64,000 bases of DNA, from assembly GCA_017506865.1 (NCBI GenBank), contig JAFCMP010000334.1, positions 1,798,001 to 1,862,000 of the forward strand, read 5' to 3'. Numbering within the stretch: position 1 is the first letter of the stretch; each line of letters opens with the position of its first letter. This DNA comes from Tribonema minus (lineage: Eukaryota > Sar > Xanthophyceae > Tribonematales > Tribonemataceae). This document shows, in pieces, positions 35,294 to 48,200 of the stretch. Both the position numbers and the translations under genes were made by a program. The notes under the pieces are model-generated. The model made no database searches, had not been told where the DNA came from, and saw only the letters and a program-made list of their open reading frames with translations.

Positions 35294-36649
35294 TTGAACT
35301 CCGTTTGCCCCATTTTCAAAGCACATTTCATCCCAATTTGTTATGTGCTATCACTCTGCTGGTTTCTCCATGTAACGCGCGGCAATTGCCATGATGCTCG
35401 TCACATGCATCGTATACATGGCATGTTCGCATACATATGTGTTCGCGCAGTACATGCATCACAAAGTGGTTGTGTTGCGCAGTGGGGCAACCATGAAGCC
35501 ACAATTTTGATTAAAGGCTGTTGTGTGGTGCCCCAGCTGCATTGCTGTGCGAGCCTGCCAGGAGGTGGCTACATGGCGGCAATTAGCATCTCATAGAAGT
35601 AGATTGTTGGTGCGTAACGACTGCTGCATCTTCGCAAGGGCTCCAACATGTGCAGGTAAATGCGAATGTGACGAGATTTCATGGATTTTAGTGCCATGGG
35701 AAATAACAGGGGGGGGGAGAGCGGAAGCTGTTGTGACCAATGGAAGTCGTCGACCAAGGGGCAAAATGCTGTGTTGCTGCTTGACACATGTTGATTTTGC
35801 ACGCTTGAGAGCTTTTGTGTATCATTGCTGCTGGGTTCAACACCTGCGTATCGTACTCCTATGAGTGTTGACGATGATGATGCTTTACTTTTTATTTGCT
35901 TCGATCATCAACGTCATGGTTTGTCGATCAGTTGGCGATGTCGCTCCAACGTCACGTTCAACAGGTGTCCTGGCCCTGTGATGTCCTCTGGGCTTTTACA
36001 GTACCTGTGGCAGAATGTCATTTGAGTCAAGCCGTAAGTTTGGTAATGATTTCTCTGCTTCTCCTGCTGCCACTGATACACGTGCTCACCGCCCCCTCCC
36101 CTCAAGTTTGACAACGAATGTGTGGCTCGCAGCACTGGGAACCAACATGGAAGCAGCAGTGCACAGTACAGTTCGCAGCTGAACCCACAGTTCGCTGAAC
36201 CCTGCATCGAATCGCAAATTGTAAAGTGCAAAGCTCACGACAACAGAGACTCAGCAAAGGTGAGCCTGGATTTTGTGGCGCCGACCGTAGATGCTGTCTA
36301 TCATCTCGTCGCTCCCGCGTCTGCGCCCCATGTTTCTTCCTCTCTCATGTCAAACGCCAGTTGTGACAGTTGTTCGGAAAGCAAGCGCTGGAATGGAATG
36401 CGTGCAGCTGTGTGCTCCTCATTTGCACTATGTAGCAAGGTCATTCATACCTCAGAAGACTGCTTCAGGTTGTCTCACTTCCTCGAAGACACAGCGCAAT
36501 CACCAAACACCACTCGCGCGTTTGGATAGGCCCTGTCAGGGATGACAAGCCTGTTTGCCTTTGTTCGTGCCGCTGCTATTGTGGTCCCCTTTTCATCTAT
36601 GTCTCAGCCAGGAAGACCCCTCTGGACCTCACAAACACCTCTCAGCATC
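35294..36649. other. Intergenic region between RING E3 gene and HMG gene
   Basis: 1.36 kb. It contains the RING gene 3' UTR (a TGTAA-type signal at about 35373 is possible), and on the right a likely 5' UTR with an acceptor-like TTTTCATCTATGTCTCAG ending at about 36607, suggesting a 5' UTR intron of the HMG gene. No coding segment recognised. Confidence 0.5.
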
Positions 36650-36847
36650 ATGGCGAAGGACACCAAGGCGGCTCCCAAAAAGGCAGGAAAAGGGAAGGGC
36701 GGCAAGAAGCTCTCAGCGTACACTACCTTCATGAAGACTGAGCTAGCCAAGCTCAAGACGGAGAAGCCAGACCTTCCGCAGAGCGAAAAATTCAAGCTGG
36801 TGGCCTCTCGCTGGAAGACCTCCAAGGAGAACCCGAAGAATGCATGA
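36650..36847 (+). CDS. Small HMG-box (YABBY-like) DNA-binding protein, 65 aa
   Basis: ATG at 36650 in the context CATCATGGCG, stop TGA at 36845-36847. A basic Lys/Gly-rich N-terminus (AKDTKAAPKKAGKGKGGKK) is followed by one short HMG-like domain: LSAYTTFMKTELAKLKTEKP, then DLPQSEKFKLVASRWKTSKE, ending NPKNA. Family knowledge: the Y-x-x-F-M-K and F-K-x-V-A-x-x-W-K-x-S-x-E-N-P-K pattern is shared by algal mini-HMG proteins and the plant YABBY domain, which bind and bend DNA. The third helix of a canonical HMG box is absent. A longer frame starts at 36542, but the extra 36 residues are hydrophobic and look like 5' UTR or intron. Probably nuclear or organellar chromatin protein; target unknown. 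Confidence 0.85.
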   Translation: MAKDTKAAPKKAGKGKGGKKLSAYTTFMKTELAKLKTEKPDLPQSEKFKLVASRWKTSKENPKNA

Positions 36848-39800
36848 GAACAAAGAAGACTTTCGTCGCTTGGTGGGTGCAAGGTCCCTCTCATACAGGC
36901 ATGTTGCCATCGCCAGGTGTTGAGGGCAGCTGCCTCTTGCATACTGCCCAGTCCCACAAATGCCAGAAAAATCTTGTGCCTTGGTGGTTGAACCTTGCTA
37001 TCGAGCCTGGTTCCCGCTGCGATGCGAGTGATGTACGTGCTTCCAATTTAAGAAAAATGTCAGCGTACAAAGTCAATGTGAAGTGTGTTTGTCAGACAAC
37101 ACATTGCTGACTCTGCGTTTTGTTGAATGTCTTGTCTTCACCTTGATTATTGTGATGTTTCGCCGTCAGCAGCACCTGACACAAAGCACTGCATTGCCTG
37201 ATTTCAAGTATTGTTGCTCCTGCGGCTAAGCCTGACAAGAGCATGTGAGTTTTCTTGCGGTGGTGTACAGTGCAGCAGACACCGATATCGTTTGCCGACA
37301 ACAGGCTGCACACAATTTGTCAGCTGCTGCAGATTTGACTGATGTAGCCTGTGCCTTCATTGACCGGTGCACATAAGCACGCTCCATGCGATTAGGCAAA
37401 GCAACAGCGACACATGATTTTGAAAGGCTGGCAGGCTTGTTCTGCAGTAGCGGCGGCCAAGCATAGGCCCTCAGGTGCAGACGCTGCGGCACACACTAGC
37501 ATGCCTTTGGCGCTTGCCAGCCCATGGTTGCCAACTGGCTACCATAGGGGCACCATGCGGCGAGATCCCTCGTGATGTGCGCTGCAGGCTGTCGCATCAG
37601 GTGCTGTGGGTCCAATTTCGATGGCGTGCGCCGCGTGCCAAGGCCAGCAGGCGAGGCTTGCGCGCAGCTAGCTAGCCGCAGTGGTGGGGGGTCCCGCGTA
37701 TTGCATCTGGAGGCATCCTCAGGTAAAAGCGGAGCCTGCACCTGGCTTTCGTGTGTGGCGCTATCTTGTGAAAGTTTGCCTTGCGCGATGATACACAATC
37801 ACGTCCATCAGCAATGGTGGCCGTTGACAGGCACGTGAGCTGGGGCGAGCACAGAGTTTGCATGTCGGTTCTTATATATGTCCGTGGATGTATGGATGCA
37901 ACATCTTGCCGTACAGGTGTGTGAACAGCTAGAGCTGCCCCTACAGCAGAGCGCGCGCGCGCATACATGAAGCGGTTTGGCAATAGTTGAGCATTCTAAA
38001 CCATACACTAGTTGGCACCTGGACGCCCGCGCCTCATGTGCAGGCTAGCCAAATGTTCTGGCAGTCTTGTGCATGACTGCTTGCGCTCAAGAAACACTCT
38101 GGGACGCAGGTACGAAAAAATCTAAGCGAGAAGCGTGGTGTGCGCGTGCACCTACGGTGACCTGTCTGCTTGATTACGCAGTTCAAAGTATTAGAAATAC
38201 TTGCAGTGCAACGCTTACATAATTGTTTTAACGTATTGCTGTGTGATGTACTGTATAATCATTGCACAAGCATGTCAATGGAGGCTAAAGCTCTCAAGTG
38301 CAGACATTGCGGTGCCCACGCCTGGCTGCACAACGGGACTGAGAACACTGTCGCAAAATGTGGTAGATGATGCCTGCACTGCCCTGACGATGTCTTGTGC
38401 TGTGCGACGTACAACGTCCTCATCAGCAAGTGCCGACTGTAAGCAGACTAGGTGTCAAAGGAGCGTCAAGCACAAGAAGTACGTGGATGCATGCATATGC
38501 CCAATAAGATCAATTTAGGGTCGTTTGCAAATGCCTTGTTGCAATCGTCACAAGTGCAAGTAGCATGTGACGCACCCCATGCCTGTCATTTTCGTGTCAC
38601 CATCATGCATGCAAGCTCGTAAACTCACTTGCAGGAACTTCAAGCCGTGTGCACACTGCTCTATCACCTCTTCAAGTGTCCCACAAAAGGGCCTGTTGCA
38701 CTTGTGCATTCAGCTTTGCAATTTTTGGCCTGGGCATTGACACCTGCAGTAGATACAAATGCACGTTTTGAGTGGCAATGCCTACTTTGATAGATCTCGA
38801 TAACAGCTGTCGACAGTGCTCAAGTTCAAAGTATGGCCATGGCATTGCTTGCGCAAGGCCTGATGTAACAACAGCGACGATGCTGACTGTAGGAATAGTG
38901 CATTTCTGGCAGTCTCGGAAGGGCTTGGGCCTGTGTCTTTCGCAGGTTGCTGTTGTAAGAACTGGTTCAATCAAGTTGCTGATAGAAGCTTTTTAAGTGG
39001 TGCGGAAGGTCCAAACCCTAACCACCACGCCATGAACGTTATTCCGCAATGTGTTTTTAAAATCCCGTACTTAGAAGTATATGATGTATGGTCACTTCTC
39101 TACTTTGCACACACGACAATACCCTCCGCTTCCTCTGCTGCTATGCAAGGAAGTGTTGTGCCTGCACGCATGGCCAGCTTTCAAGTTGCAATGAAATGCT
39201 GATGTACGGTGCTAATGTGCACTGCTAATGTGCGCAGCAGGTTGAAGCTCACATCTGTCAGGCAGACAGTATCTTCAAGCTTGAGCTTGAGTTTGAAGGT
39301 TTTTTTTGCACTGCAGAGTGGTGCCACTGACAGCAGAAGGGTCTGAGATGAGGACAGCAATGCTGCCGTTTGTCAACCAGGTGATGCGCTGTCGCAAGTG
39401 ACTTGTAGCTTCATGTGCTGCACGTCGATATCCACTTCTTGAGAAAGAATACTCATACATATTTCGCTAGATAGGTACCAAAGTGTGCGTACTAAAACTT
39501 TCAGTCTGAACGGTAGGGCGCCTTTAAGCAGCAGTCTAGCTTGTCATATTGACGCAGCAATGCCTTGTTGCATGAATGAAGTGCAGTTTGCCGCTAGTGT
39601 CACATTTTGCTGTGCATGTATGCAATCCCTGAGTCTGCTTTGCTTACCTTTTGATTTCAAAACAAGTTTGTTGCAGTCATGTTTTTGAAAACGATTTGGA
39701 AGTGCAACTTGCACTTTTGGCACCACCCTTTACTCTGCACGCATACACCAAGCTGAATTGTTGGCTTTGAGGGGTCCTTCGCCCCAGTCTCTGGAGGTTA

Positions 39801-39915
39801 AGAAAGGAGCTTATGAGGTTATTTTCCGTGCCTCTTGGCTTGTGAATTCATGACCAACTTCATGAGGGCTTGACCGGAGGACCGCCCCCCCAGGGGGGGT
39901 CTCCGACCTTGAAAG
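36848..39915. other. 3.1-kb intergenic region
   Basis: Nothing convincing was found. One short plus-strand frame near 38275-38370 encodes KALKCRHCGAHAWLHNG with a C-x2-C pair and a later Cys, but it lacks the second knuckle and any support. Several GCATGC-rich and CA/TG-rich stretches occur. The last 100 bp hold an inverted C7/G7 hairpin at about 39883-39900. Confidence 0.5.
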
Positions 39916-40280
39916 ATGACCGTGACCGACCGTCATCATTTCATCAATTCAGACACCAACGTGCTGCACCGCGTCTGCCGCATTCAGGAAGCCATGCATG
40001 GGGTGCAGGCTGGTGGTCTTCAACCGCACCGCAGCGGCGCCACCAACATGGGCATGCATGGCATGTTCACGGTCTGCGGCGTCAAAGACATCATCACAGG
40101 TATTCCTTGGATGGAGGCTGTTCGGAACGAATAGAACATTACTGCAGTGGTGTCAGGCGGGGTGATGTGGGTGAGGCCGGGGCTGGTGGCGGTGAACGTT
40201 TGCCCGCAGGCCAGTGCCGACAGGTGCTGCCTGCCGATGCCGGCCTTGCAGCCATGTACGTGACAGGGGTGGGTGCCTAG
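39916..40280 (+). CDS. Possible two-exon small gene, 84 aa
   Basis: Exon 1 39916-40099 begins MTVTDRHHFINSDTNVLHRV and includes RIQEAMHGVQAGGLQPH and GMHGMFTVCGVKDIIT. It ends at G|GTATTC (phase 1). Exon 2 40210-40280 follows a CCCGCAG acceptor in matching phase, encodes QCRQVLPADAGLAAMYVTGV and stops at 40278-40280. GC content rises locally above the flanks, as in real exons of this window. I do not recognise the protein. A GTACGT inside exon 2 could be a donor to further exons, so the 3' end is open. Alternatives: a fragment of a longer gene, or chance. Confidence 0.35.
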
Positions 40281-41092
40281 CAACAGGGGGCCTGGGGGCG
40301 GGCATTGCGGTAGCTCCCTACAAAGTGTAGCACATGTAGTAATGCGTTTGGGCTGGAATGTGCCCTCAAGGTTGCCAGCTTTCCCTTCAGCCATCAAAAG
40401 TTCATGGTCATGACCACAGGAGCTTCGGCGTAAGCAAATTTGTTGAATGCCTGGCAGGGTTTTGGCGGCGGCCCCCTGCATATGCCAGAAGGTCAACTCC
40501 GCAGTAATAAAGGCTCTCATCTCGACTCCTCCAATAATGATGCTGATTGACATTGCGTTTCTCGATGCAGCCTGTGCTGGTTGTTTGCTTGTATGATATG
40601 TCTGCAATGTGCCATGGTGTGCGCTGTCGTACAGACCTGCCTGCCTGCTGCCTGCAGTGACCTGCGATAGAATGATGGCTGCAGCAATTTGGTGTCGCAT
40701 GCATTTGAATTGACACTGTTGTGTATGAAGTCATGCATGCTATGTACAACTTTTGCTGCCAAACTTGCCCCTGTGGTTGCACGTGTTCTTAGAAAAATAG
40801 CCAGCTTCTCATAATTTTCATACAATAGTGCAACAAATCTTGTTGCGCGTAATGCGACATTGGTATGGCACAGTGACATGCGGCAGGCGGTAGACCTATA
40901 GGTGAACCCATGATCAAGCTGAGAAACCCACCACACACATTGGAAATCTTCAAGTTTGAAGTGGTACACTGTTGAAGTTTTTGTTGAAATTTCAGACGTA
41001 CTGGACAGTGTGGGGGGTAGTGCAGGCCGTGAGCACTGGCAGCTTCCGGTGAAACCTCGCTGGCTTGGTGCCAACCTGCAGGCGGAAGCACC
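40281..41092. other. Region upstream of TYW1
   Basis: About 0.8 kb, presumed TYW1 promoter and 5' UTR. No coding segment, TATA box or clear motif was identified. Confidence 0.4.
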
Positions 41093-42260
41093 ATGGTGTC
41101 GCAGCGAGTGGCCACTGCGGCTGCACTCAGCACAACAGCTGCCTTGTGCGTGGCTGTCCTGGTGGTGTACAGCAGCCGAAAAAACACAAGGGCAATCAGG
41201 GACATAAGCGACATCGACAAACAGCGGACACCCAAAGCAGCGGGCGGTGGCGTTGTGGTACCGGTAACAATTCTGTACGGATCCCTTACAGGAACTGCTG
41301 CGAGCTTGGCAGATACGCTGTGCAAGGACGTGTTTGCTCTGAATGTTGCCGGCTTCGCATTTCACCCTCGCACCGTCAACATGGCCTCCTACGAGCCGGA
41401 TGATTTGGAAACGGAAAGCGTAGTAGTTTTCATTCTGAGCACGTTCACGGACGGCGCTGCCCCTCCCACTGCGGTCAACATGTGCCGCTGGTTGGAAGAA
41501 GCATCGGTGGATTTCAGGGTTAGCAAGGCGCAACTACAGCAACTAAGCACTGCAGTTTTTGGGCTGGGATCTTCGGCATACAGTGCAGATCATTTCTGCA
41601 CGCCAGCACGGTCGGTGATGCGTGCGCTGGACGGTGAGTACGATTGCTGTTAGTGGTGCGCTATTGGCGTTGCATCATGTGCTACCTGCTAGCAACGATC
41701 AAACTCTTCATTAGCATCAATTTATATTCTGAGTTGAGCCACATGCTCATGGCCACTGCATTACAACACCTTGCTGATCGGAGCTACTGGCACTTAGTTC
41801 AGCCGCTCCCACTGCCTGCCTGTCCCCCAGAGACATTTGTTTAATGCAATCAGATCAGACGGCCGAATTGCTGCCACTCATGCATGAAACTGCCGCAACG
41901 CTAGCAGGAGAAGTAGAGGAGCCAGGTACAGGAGAAGAAGAGGAGTCCAGGTACAGGACCTGATATGTTGCATCCACACCTTCCACAAACAAGACATCCC
42001 CTTTTGAGGGCCAATGTTAGATGGGATTATTGTGGATGCTGACATGCATTCACCCATCAAAGTATATGGCTGGAGCACTTCCAAGCACATCAACTTTTGT
42101 GTGGGTGCTGCTCTGTCAGGCCTAGGAGCGACGGCGATGTTGGACATGGGGGAAGGTGATGATGCAGGTGACTTACAGGCGCAGTTCAAGACGTGGACGC
42201 AGGAGCTCCTGGCGCAGCTTTGCACACTGCACGCGGACCTGGCCCAGCAGACAGTGAATG
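41093..42260 (+). CDS. TYW1: TYW1 exons 1-2: membrane anchor and flavodoxin domain
   Basis: Residues 8-31 (ATAAALSTTAALCVAVLVVY) are a hydrophobic segment followed by SSRK, a probable N-terminal anchor on the ER as in yeast TYW1. The flavodoxin-like FMN-binding domain starts at VPVTILYGSLTGTAASLADT (the S-x-T-G-T phosphate loop), with VVVFILSTFTDGAAPPTAVN as the second FMN loop and TAVFGLGSSAYSADHFCTPA as the third. Exon 2 gives LGATAMLDMGEGDDAGDLQA and QFKTWTQELL, the last helix. Exon 1 ends phase 1 at GTGAGT, exon 2 phase 1 at GTGAAT. Confidence 0.93.
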
Positions 42261-45200
42261 GTGAATTGCCGCATGTCCTCAAGCCTCAGTATTTGGGCTC
42301 CCTTAGGTGTAAGCAAGTCATCAACCACGCATTTGAGTTTGATCTAAATGCCACACGTGCTTGACGGTTTTCCTCAGCTCGCTTCTTTGGCGTTTGCAAT
42401 CACTGCAGCTCAGCTGTCAACGGCCGCTGAGCTCATGTGTCTGCAGCAGTGCCCTGGACATGAGTAGTCAGTACGCCACTCAAGCTTACTCTCAATTAGT
42501 GGTATTCATCGTGTAGTAGGTGATGAATGACGCTTTCTTGCACACCGTGCGCCTGTCAGGTTGAGCAAACACACCGCTGCAGCGCACATGGCGCTAGGTG
42601 GTGCCAGTTGGAGTCCATGTGGACATGCCATAGCAAAAGCTGAGAACCAGATGACTGCAGGCGCCCCGTTATACTGGCATGACTCTGTATCCAACCAACG
42701 CTGACGACGTTGCACCTGCTGCAACACCGCAGGTGTACCAAATTCAGCAGACAAGGATGCAGAGGAGGACCAGGGTTGTTGTTCAGATGGAAAGCCAAAG
42801 CTCAAGAGGGGGGTGAAGAAGGGTCGCGGACAAGCAAAAATACAACGCCCGCCAAAGCCAGCACCAGTTGAACTTGCACCTGAGCTTGTTGAAGAGGACA
42901 TCATCAATGACGAGTATCTCCTTGATGAGGCGGGCAGCAATGTCCTGGATTTGGAGGACCTAGGCACAACCATGAAGTCTGCAAAGGCGGAAGCACAGGG
43001 TGAGCTACGCAATAGTGGACGATCTGACAAACTCTGTCTTACTGCTAGTACCTCAATCGGTGGAGCTCTGTGTATGAAGACCATGATGGTGTCAGAGAGC
43101 ACCACACTGTTGAAAGCATTCATTGCACTTCAAATGTGTTCACCGAGTCCTTGAGTCAGCATCCCATCATTGTGGGCGAATGCTGGCTATGTCGCGATTC
43201 TCACTTCAAACTATTAGTGGACATTCTGATGTAGACAAGGGCCTGGCACAAAACCTATCTTCCCCTGTCTATGCCAGTTTTTATCCTGCCAAAATCAGCC
43301 TTTTTCCTGATTTTCATCTCTTTCTTTCTGATCTTGTTGAGCACTATTACCTGCTCCAGGAGTACTGTTGGCCATTAATAGCGTAGAAACAGGTGTCACA
43401 GTAGGCGTCGCACAGACTTCAGCAGAAATAATGGCCACTTGGCTTGTATTGGCGGCACATTGCCCGGCACAGGAGCTTTCACAAGTGTGCAAGACCGTGA
43501 CATGCAAAACTGGCTTGAGGTGACGCGACAAAGATGGCACAGGGACGCATGTACACTGCAGAACTGCAGCAGCAGCACTTGCTGCTCCAGCCGCCGCCCA
43601 GTGCTGAGGCTGCGGCGATTAGTCAACTGCTTCAAATTGTCATGTTGAAGTTTGTTGTGGCGTTTGAGGGGGGTGTAGGCGCCATGAGAACCACAGAAAT
43701 GAACGCCCAGTGACCAGCCACTGTGCACGCACATTTCATTGCGGTGAGTTATGCTCATAGCACATCCTTTTTATCCTGATGGGCAACAGAAAGATGCCTT
43801 CATCTTTAGAAACATCCGGCACGTTTTGTGCCAGGCCCTCATTTGATGACTTCAGAGGCTCAGGCTGACTTGGCTTCCACGCTGCATACAGGTGGTGCTG
43901 GAGAAGGCCCAACAGGTCGTGAGATGGTCACACCGCTGCAAAGGAAGGCGCTCACCAAAGAGGGCTACAAAATCATCGGAAGCCACAGGTTTGCCAAATG
44001 TTCAACATGGTGAAGCATCAGCAAACCGATCAACGCAGTTCGTACGCCCGTGTTGCACATCCATGAGCCTATGTATACACAACAGTACATTCGGACTTTG
44101 TGTTGGTCGTGTGCTGCCACTGTGATTGTCAACTTTAATTGCTGCTCGGTCTCATTACAATCAATGTGTCTGAAGCTCTGAGAAGCACCTTACACACAGC
44201 TGCCTCATGCCGTGTATTTAAAGTTTGAGCAGGTAGGGCGTTCACATCAGTGCAAGGGCATCTGAAGGATGGGGGTGCACTTGGGTGCCATCGCAGAAGG
44301 CGCATTGCTGCTGTTGTTCTTTCTGCAAATTTTGTGGAATAAAGTGTGCAGCGGCGGTTTGAATGCCCCTCTTACGGGGAACTAAAACTGTCGAAATGCG
44401 CCATACTCTTCGCACTATGACACATCCGATGCCCCCATCCTTGGTGTATGTCTGTTTTGCATGTGTCATGGGCCGCAGTTATTGCATTGCTTGAGCATTT
44501 CAGTTATAAATAATATGCTCTGAATCACTCCGTTGTAGCCAAATGTGTAGGCCAGGTATACTGACCGCTGATAGATGCAACGATCATGGCAAGTGCATCT
44601 TCTCACTTATGACCATTTTTCTGTCTGCTGTGCCCTCTGAGTGTTCAGTGCCGTCAAGCTGTGCCGCTGGACAAAGGCTCAGCTCAGGGGGCGTGGCGGA
44701 TGCTATAAGCACACCTTCTATGGCATCACAAGCTACCAGTGCATGGAGGCAACGCCTTCTTTAGCCTGCGCTAATAAGTGCGTCTTCTGCTGGCGACACC
44801 ACAAGAACCCAGTCGGCAGGGAGTGGCGCTGGAAGGTGGGCAGTTGGTCACATTGGCTCATGTGGCTGCGTTGTCCAGCCACACTTGGTACAGGCATGCG
44901 TAATGCTGAGTAGTGGCGATTTCAGTCAGTGTACTTCAATACACTGCATCAGCTGTACCTACTCGCACCCATGTCCATTGCAAGAGACTGCAGACTTCCG
45001 CCATGCACGTTCTTGCTGATCGCAGCGTCTCAACTATTGTGTGCCTGTCAAGTGTTGTGCCTGCATTATTCAGGTCATCTGCACCTATGAGCCAGGGGCA
45101 TGTACAGCAAGCCGAAATGTATTGCAAAGCCTTTGTACTCAAAGGTGTAAGACAAGCATGTGAGGGACTGCTGTGGTTGAAGGACATGGTTGCTAGCAAA

Positions 45201-48200
45201 CATTTGCGCTGCCATGTAGAATCTGCGCTTGCCGTCCTGCACATGCCAGAGGTGCTGAAACATGTGCTACCAACAGCAATTAGGAGCATGCGCTGGGGCA
45301 CTGGCCGCCTTATCAGCATGCCTGGTCTAATGTGTGGTTGAGCATTGGCAATTGCGTTGTCGAGTCATCATCACGAGCTTGCGCAAACGCCATGGCTTGC
45401 TGGCTGTTTCCAGCAGCTTTTGCAATCACAACACAGGAATTTCAACTGTCCGCGTTCAATCACCACATGATGCATACTGTGGAGTGGCTTGGAGTACCGC
45501 ATGCACTGTTGAAGCTGTTGATCAAAGTTCTAATCATTATTAGGAAGGCACTTGCGGCCAACCAATGTTTGTCACCTAGAGCTCTACGATCTTTTGATTC
45601 ATTTTCATTTATTCCCCGTCTTCAAAAACACTCACATGAATGGTTCCTATTGAAAGGTGAGCTGCAAAATCATTCTTGTCAATAAGCTACTTCTATGTGG
45701 TTTCCGCGCGCGTTTTGACCAGGTGGACGACCCACTGATGATAGTGGAGGAAGCTGTCACGCGGCATCAGGCCATGATTAACGAGGTGCGCATAACAGAC
45801 GCTCGGACGACTCATATACATGGAGGTCATGACTCATCTCTGCAGGCCAATGAAGACCTTGTACATTAGCAAAAGTCACTTGCAGCCAACACTGATCGGG
45901 ATGCAAGCTGCTTATTTGCACTCGTAGGGGCATCACACGGTTTTGAATCGCACCTCAAGTATAACCGGAACTTTTGCGCTGCATGTGCTCTGGCAGTAGC
46001 CATGCAGGTAGCTTTGTTCCTTGGCCATATTGCCCTTTCTCCGGTGCTGTTGTACGTGAATGCAGCGTCATCAAGCTGTACATTGTGGTCTTCGTCTGCA
46101 ACGCTCTGAGCAGTACAGTGTGGTACTACATACATGGCAGCATCTGGTTGGAGGTCGGTCGCCATGTATTCTGTGGTGACTTGGGTCAAAATCTGTTCAT
46201 GAGAACTTTCGGCAGGCAAGGTGCCATTTTAAATGTATTTTAGTATTCACAAGCACGTGTGTGCAGCACGCAAGATTGGAGTTGCCACCTCATGCGACCA
46301 TCCAGCTGATGCCAGACCATGGCAATCGTCAAGCCTTCAGCAATAGTGAGGTGGATACTGCTCAGCACGCCAACAGTGTATTGAGATTGTACACGCCCTC
46401 TGTTATTGGTCATGCTTATAATTTCAATGGCACACGCTGCGCGCTGCAATGCTATTTTTGCTTTGCATGAAGTCTTATGCAATGATTCTCCCGCTTGTTA
46501 CCTACAATTAAAGAAAAGGAATCGTCAGGGCGGTAGCATATGCCTTGCTTGCTCGCCAGTAGGGCTCTCATATCGCTCCCGCTGACCCGTTCTCCTATAC
46601 ATGGGCATTTGTCGTGTGATCCCAGCTTGTCTGGACCGTCTTTTGCCTGAGATGGTCTTGAAGACCATGAAAATACAAATAAGTGGGACTGACAGTGACA
46701 GCAACGCACGGCACTGTGGTCGAGCCAGAATCTGTAAGGCGTCATGCACGACACACACTGATCCTTCGAGTGTAGATCTACATAATGAAACTGAGCATTG
46801 CTGGTATGGCTGTGGCTCTGAATTGTTGCAGATGAAAGGAGTGCCTGGCGTCAAACTGGAGCGCTGGAAGGTGTGTGCTTTTCTTGCAGCCTTGTTTTTT
46901 TGGTACAGTAGTGATACCCTACTTGGCTTTTGCCTTGGTGCAAACAACAGGGAAGCACTCAGGCTGTCAGGTTTTCTATGCGATCACGATACTTTCACCT
47001 TGATTGATGGTCCTTGTGTTCATAATGTGAGAACAGTCATTGGCTGCTCTGACCAAAAAGTGGCGAATTGCGTGGCAAACATGAAAATGTGTGGCAGGAG
47101 CTACTGCGATGTGGCAGAACTCCAGTCAAACCTTGGTTTTGTGTGTACGTAGCCAATACTTCATAAATATGCCATGCATATACATAAACTCGTTTTTCAA
47201 ATAAGTCTTAAAATTATTACATGCACACCCACGCACACACTAAAGCTTTCAACCGAAGTTTTGGACAATTGAAAGCGAAAGGAAAGTTTAATTGATAATC
47301 GATTATTTTCAATCATCGAACGCTTTTCAATATCAGACGATATCGACAATCGATCTCTAATTGCTTCTTCCGCTGCTCAGGCTGTGTGGCATAACTCTCT
47401 GTGTATTTATTAAAGGAACGATGGCTTTTCTTTGATAACTCTAACCCTAGTGCTAACCCTGCTGCTAGGTCTGCTTGTAACCCTCATCCTTAATTACGTC
47501 GAGCAGGGTTAGTATAAGAGGGGTTAAGGGTTGGTGGTATGGTAAGGTTAGACCTTTTTGAAAAAGGTCAGGGTTAGCTCTTGAGCGTTGCGGTTGGGGG
47601 CGAACCAATGGAGTGCTACTTCGGTTGAATTGCTCGCGGCATGACAAACGTCAACACGGTGACATCAAAGTAGATGCAAAGTAATTCAACGAAGGAAGCT
47701 TTCAGTCTTAGACAGCATGCAGCGGATGAGTTATCTACCATGTGCGGAGTTGGCCTTGCTATTGCTTGCCATTGTTTATGCTCATGCCGAGTGCCTAGTA
47801 CAGTGGATGCATTGACTTTTGATTTTCTGGTCGATTTTTGAAACAAAAGGCAGAAATGTGCATGAATTTGGTGGCTTGCGATAGCGCAAATGAAAGCAGA
47901 CACTAAAAGCTTTCGAATGATGCCACCAGCAAAGTGCGCAGCTGTCGTGGTCGGTAGTTCACTTAGGAGGGACCCTCGCCGAGCGTCCTGCCCTTATGCG
48001 CTGCTAGCTCGCGCCTATGATGGGAGCGCACTTTTCTGAGGCCAGTTTCGGCACAACAAGAACTTTTTCATTAGGCGAGTCGCCCAAAATTTGTGCGCAT
48101 TTCGGGTCAAACTTTCAAACAAGCCAAGGGTAAAAAACCTATAGTTAACGCCAAATTTGTAAGGGAACCTCTTGGAGCGCCTCTGTAGCTACGCACACGC

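Noticed and set aside
36542..36649. 36-residue N-terminal extension of the HMG protein
   Set aside because: Hydrophobic and unlike the family; the internal ATG at 36650 has better context and the stretch contains a splice-acceptor-like pyrimidine run.
38275..38370. Small zinc-finger gene on plus strand
   Set aside because: One C-x2-C pair and a lone later Cys within 32 codons, no second knuckle, no support.
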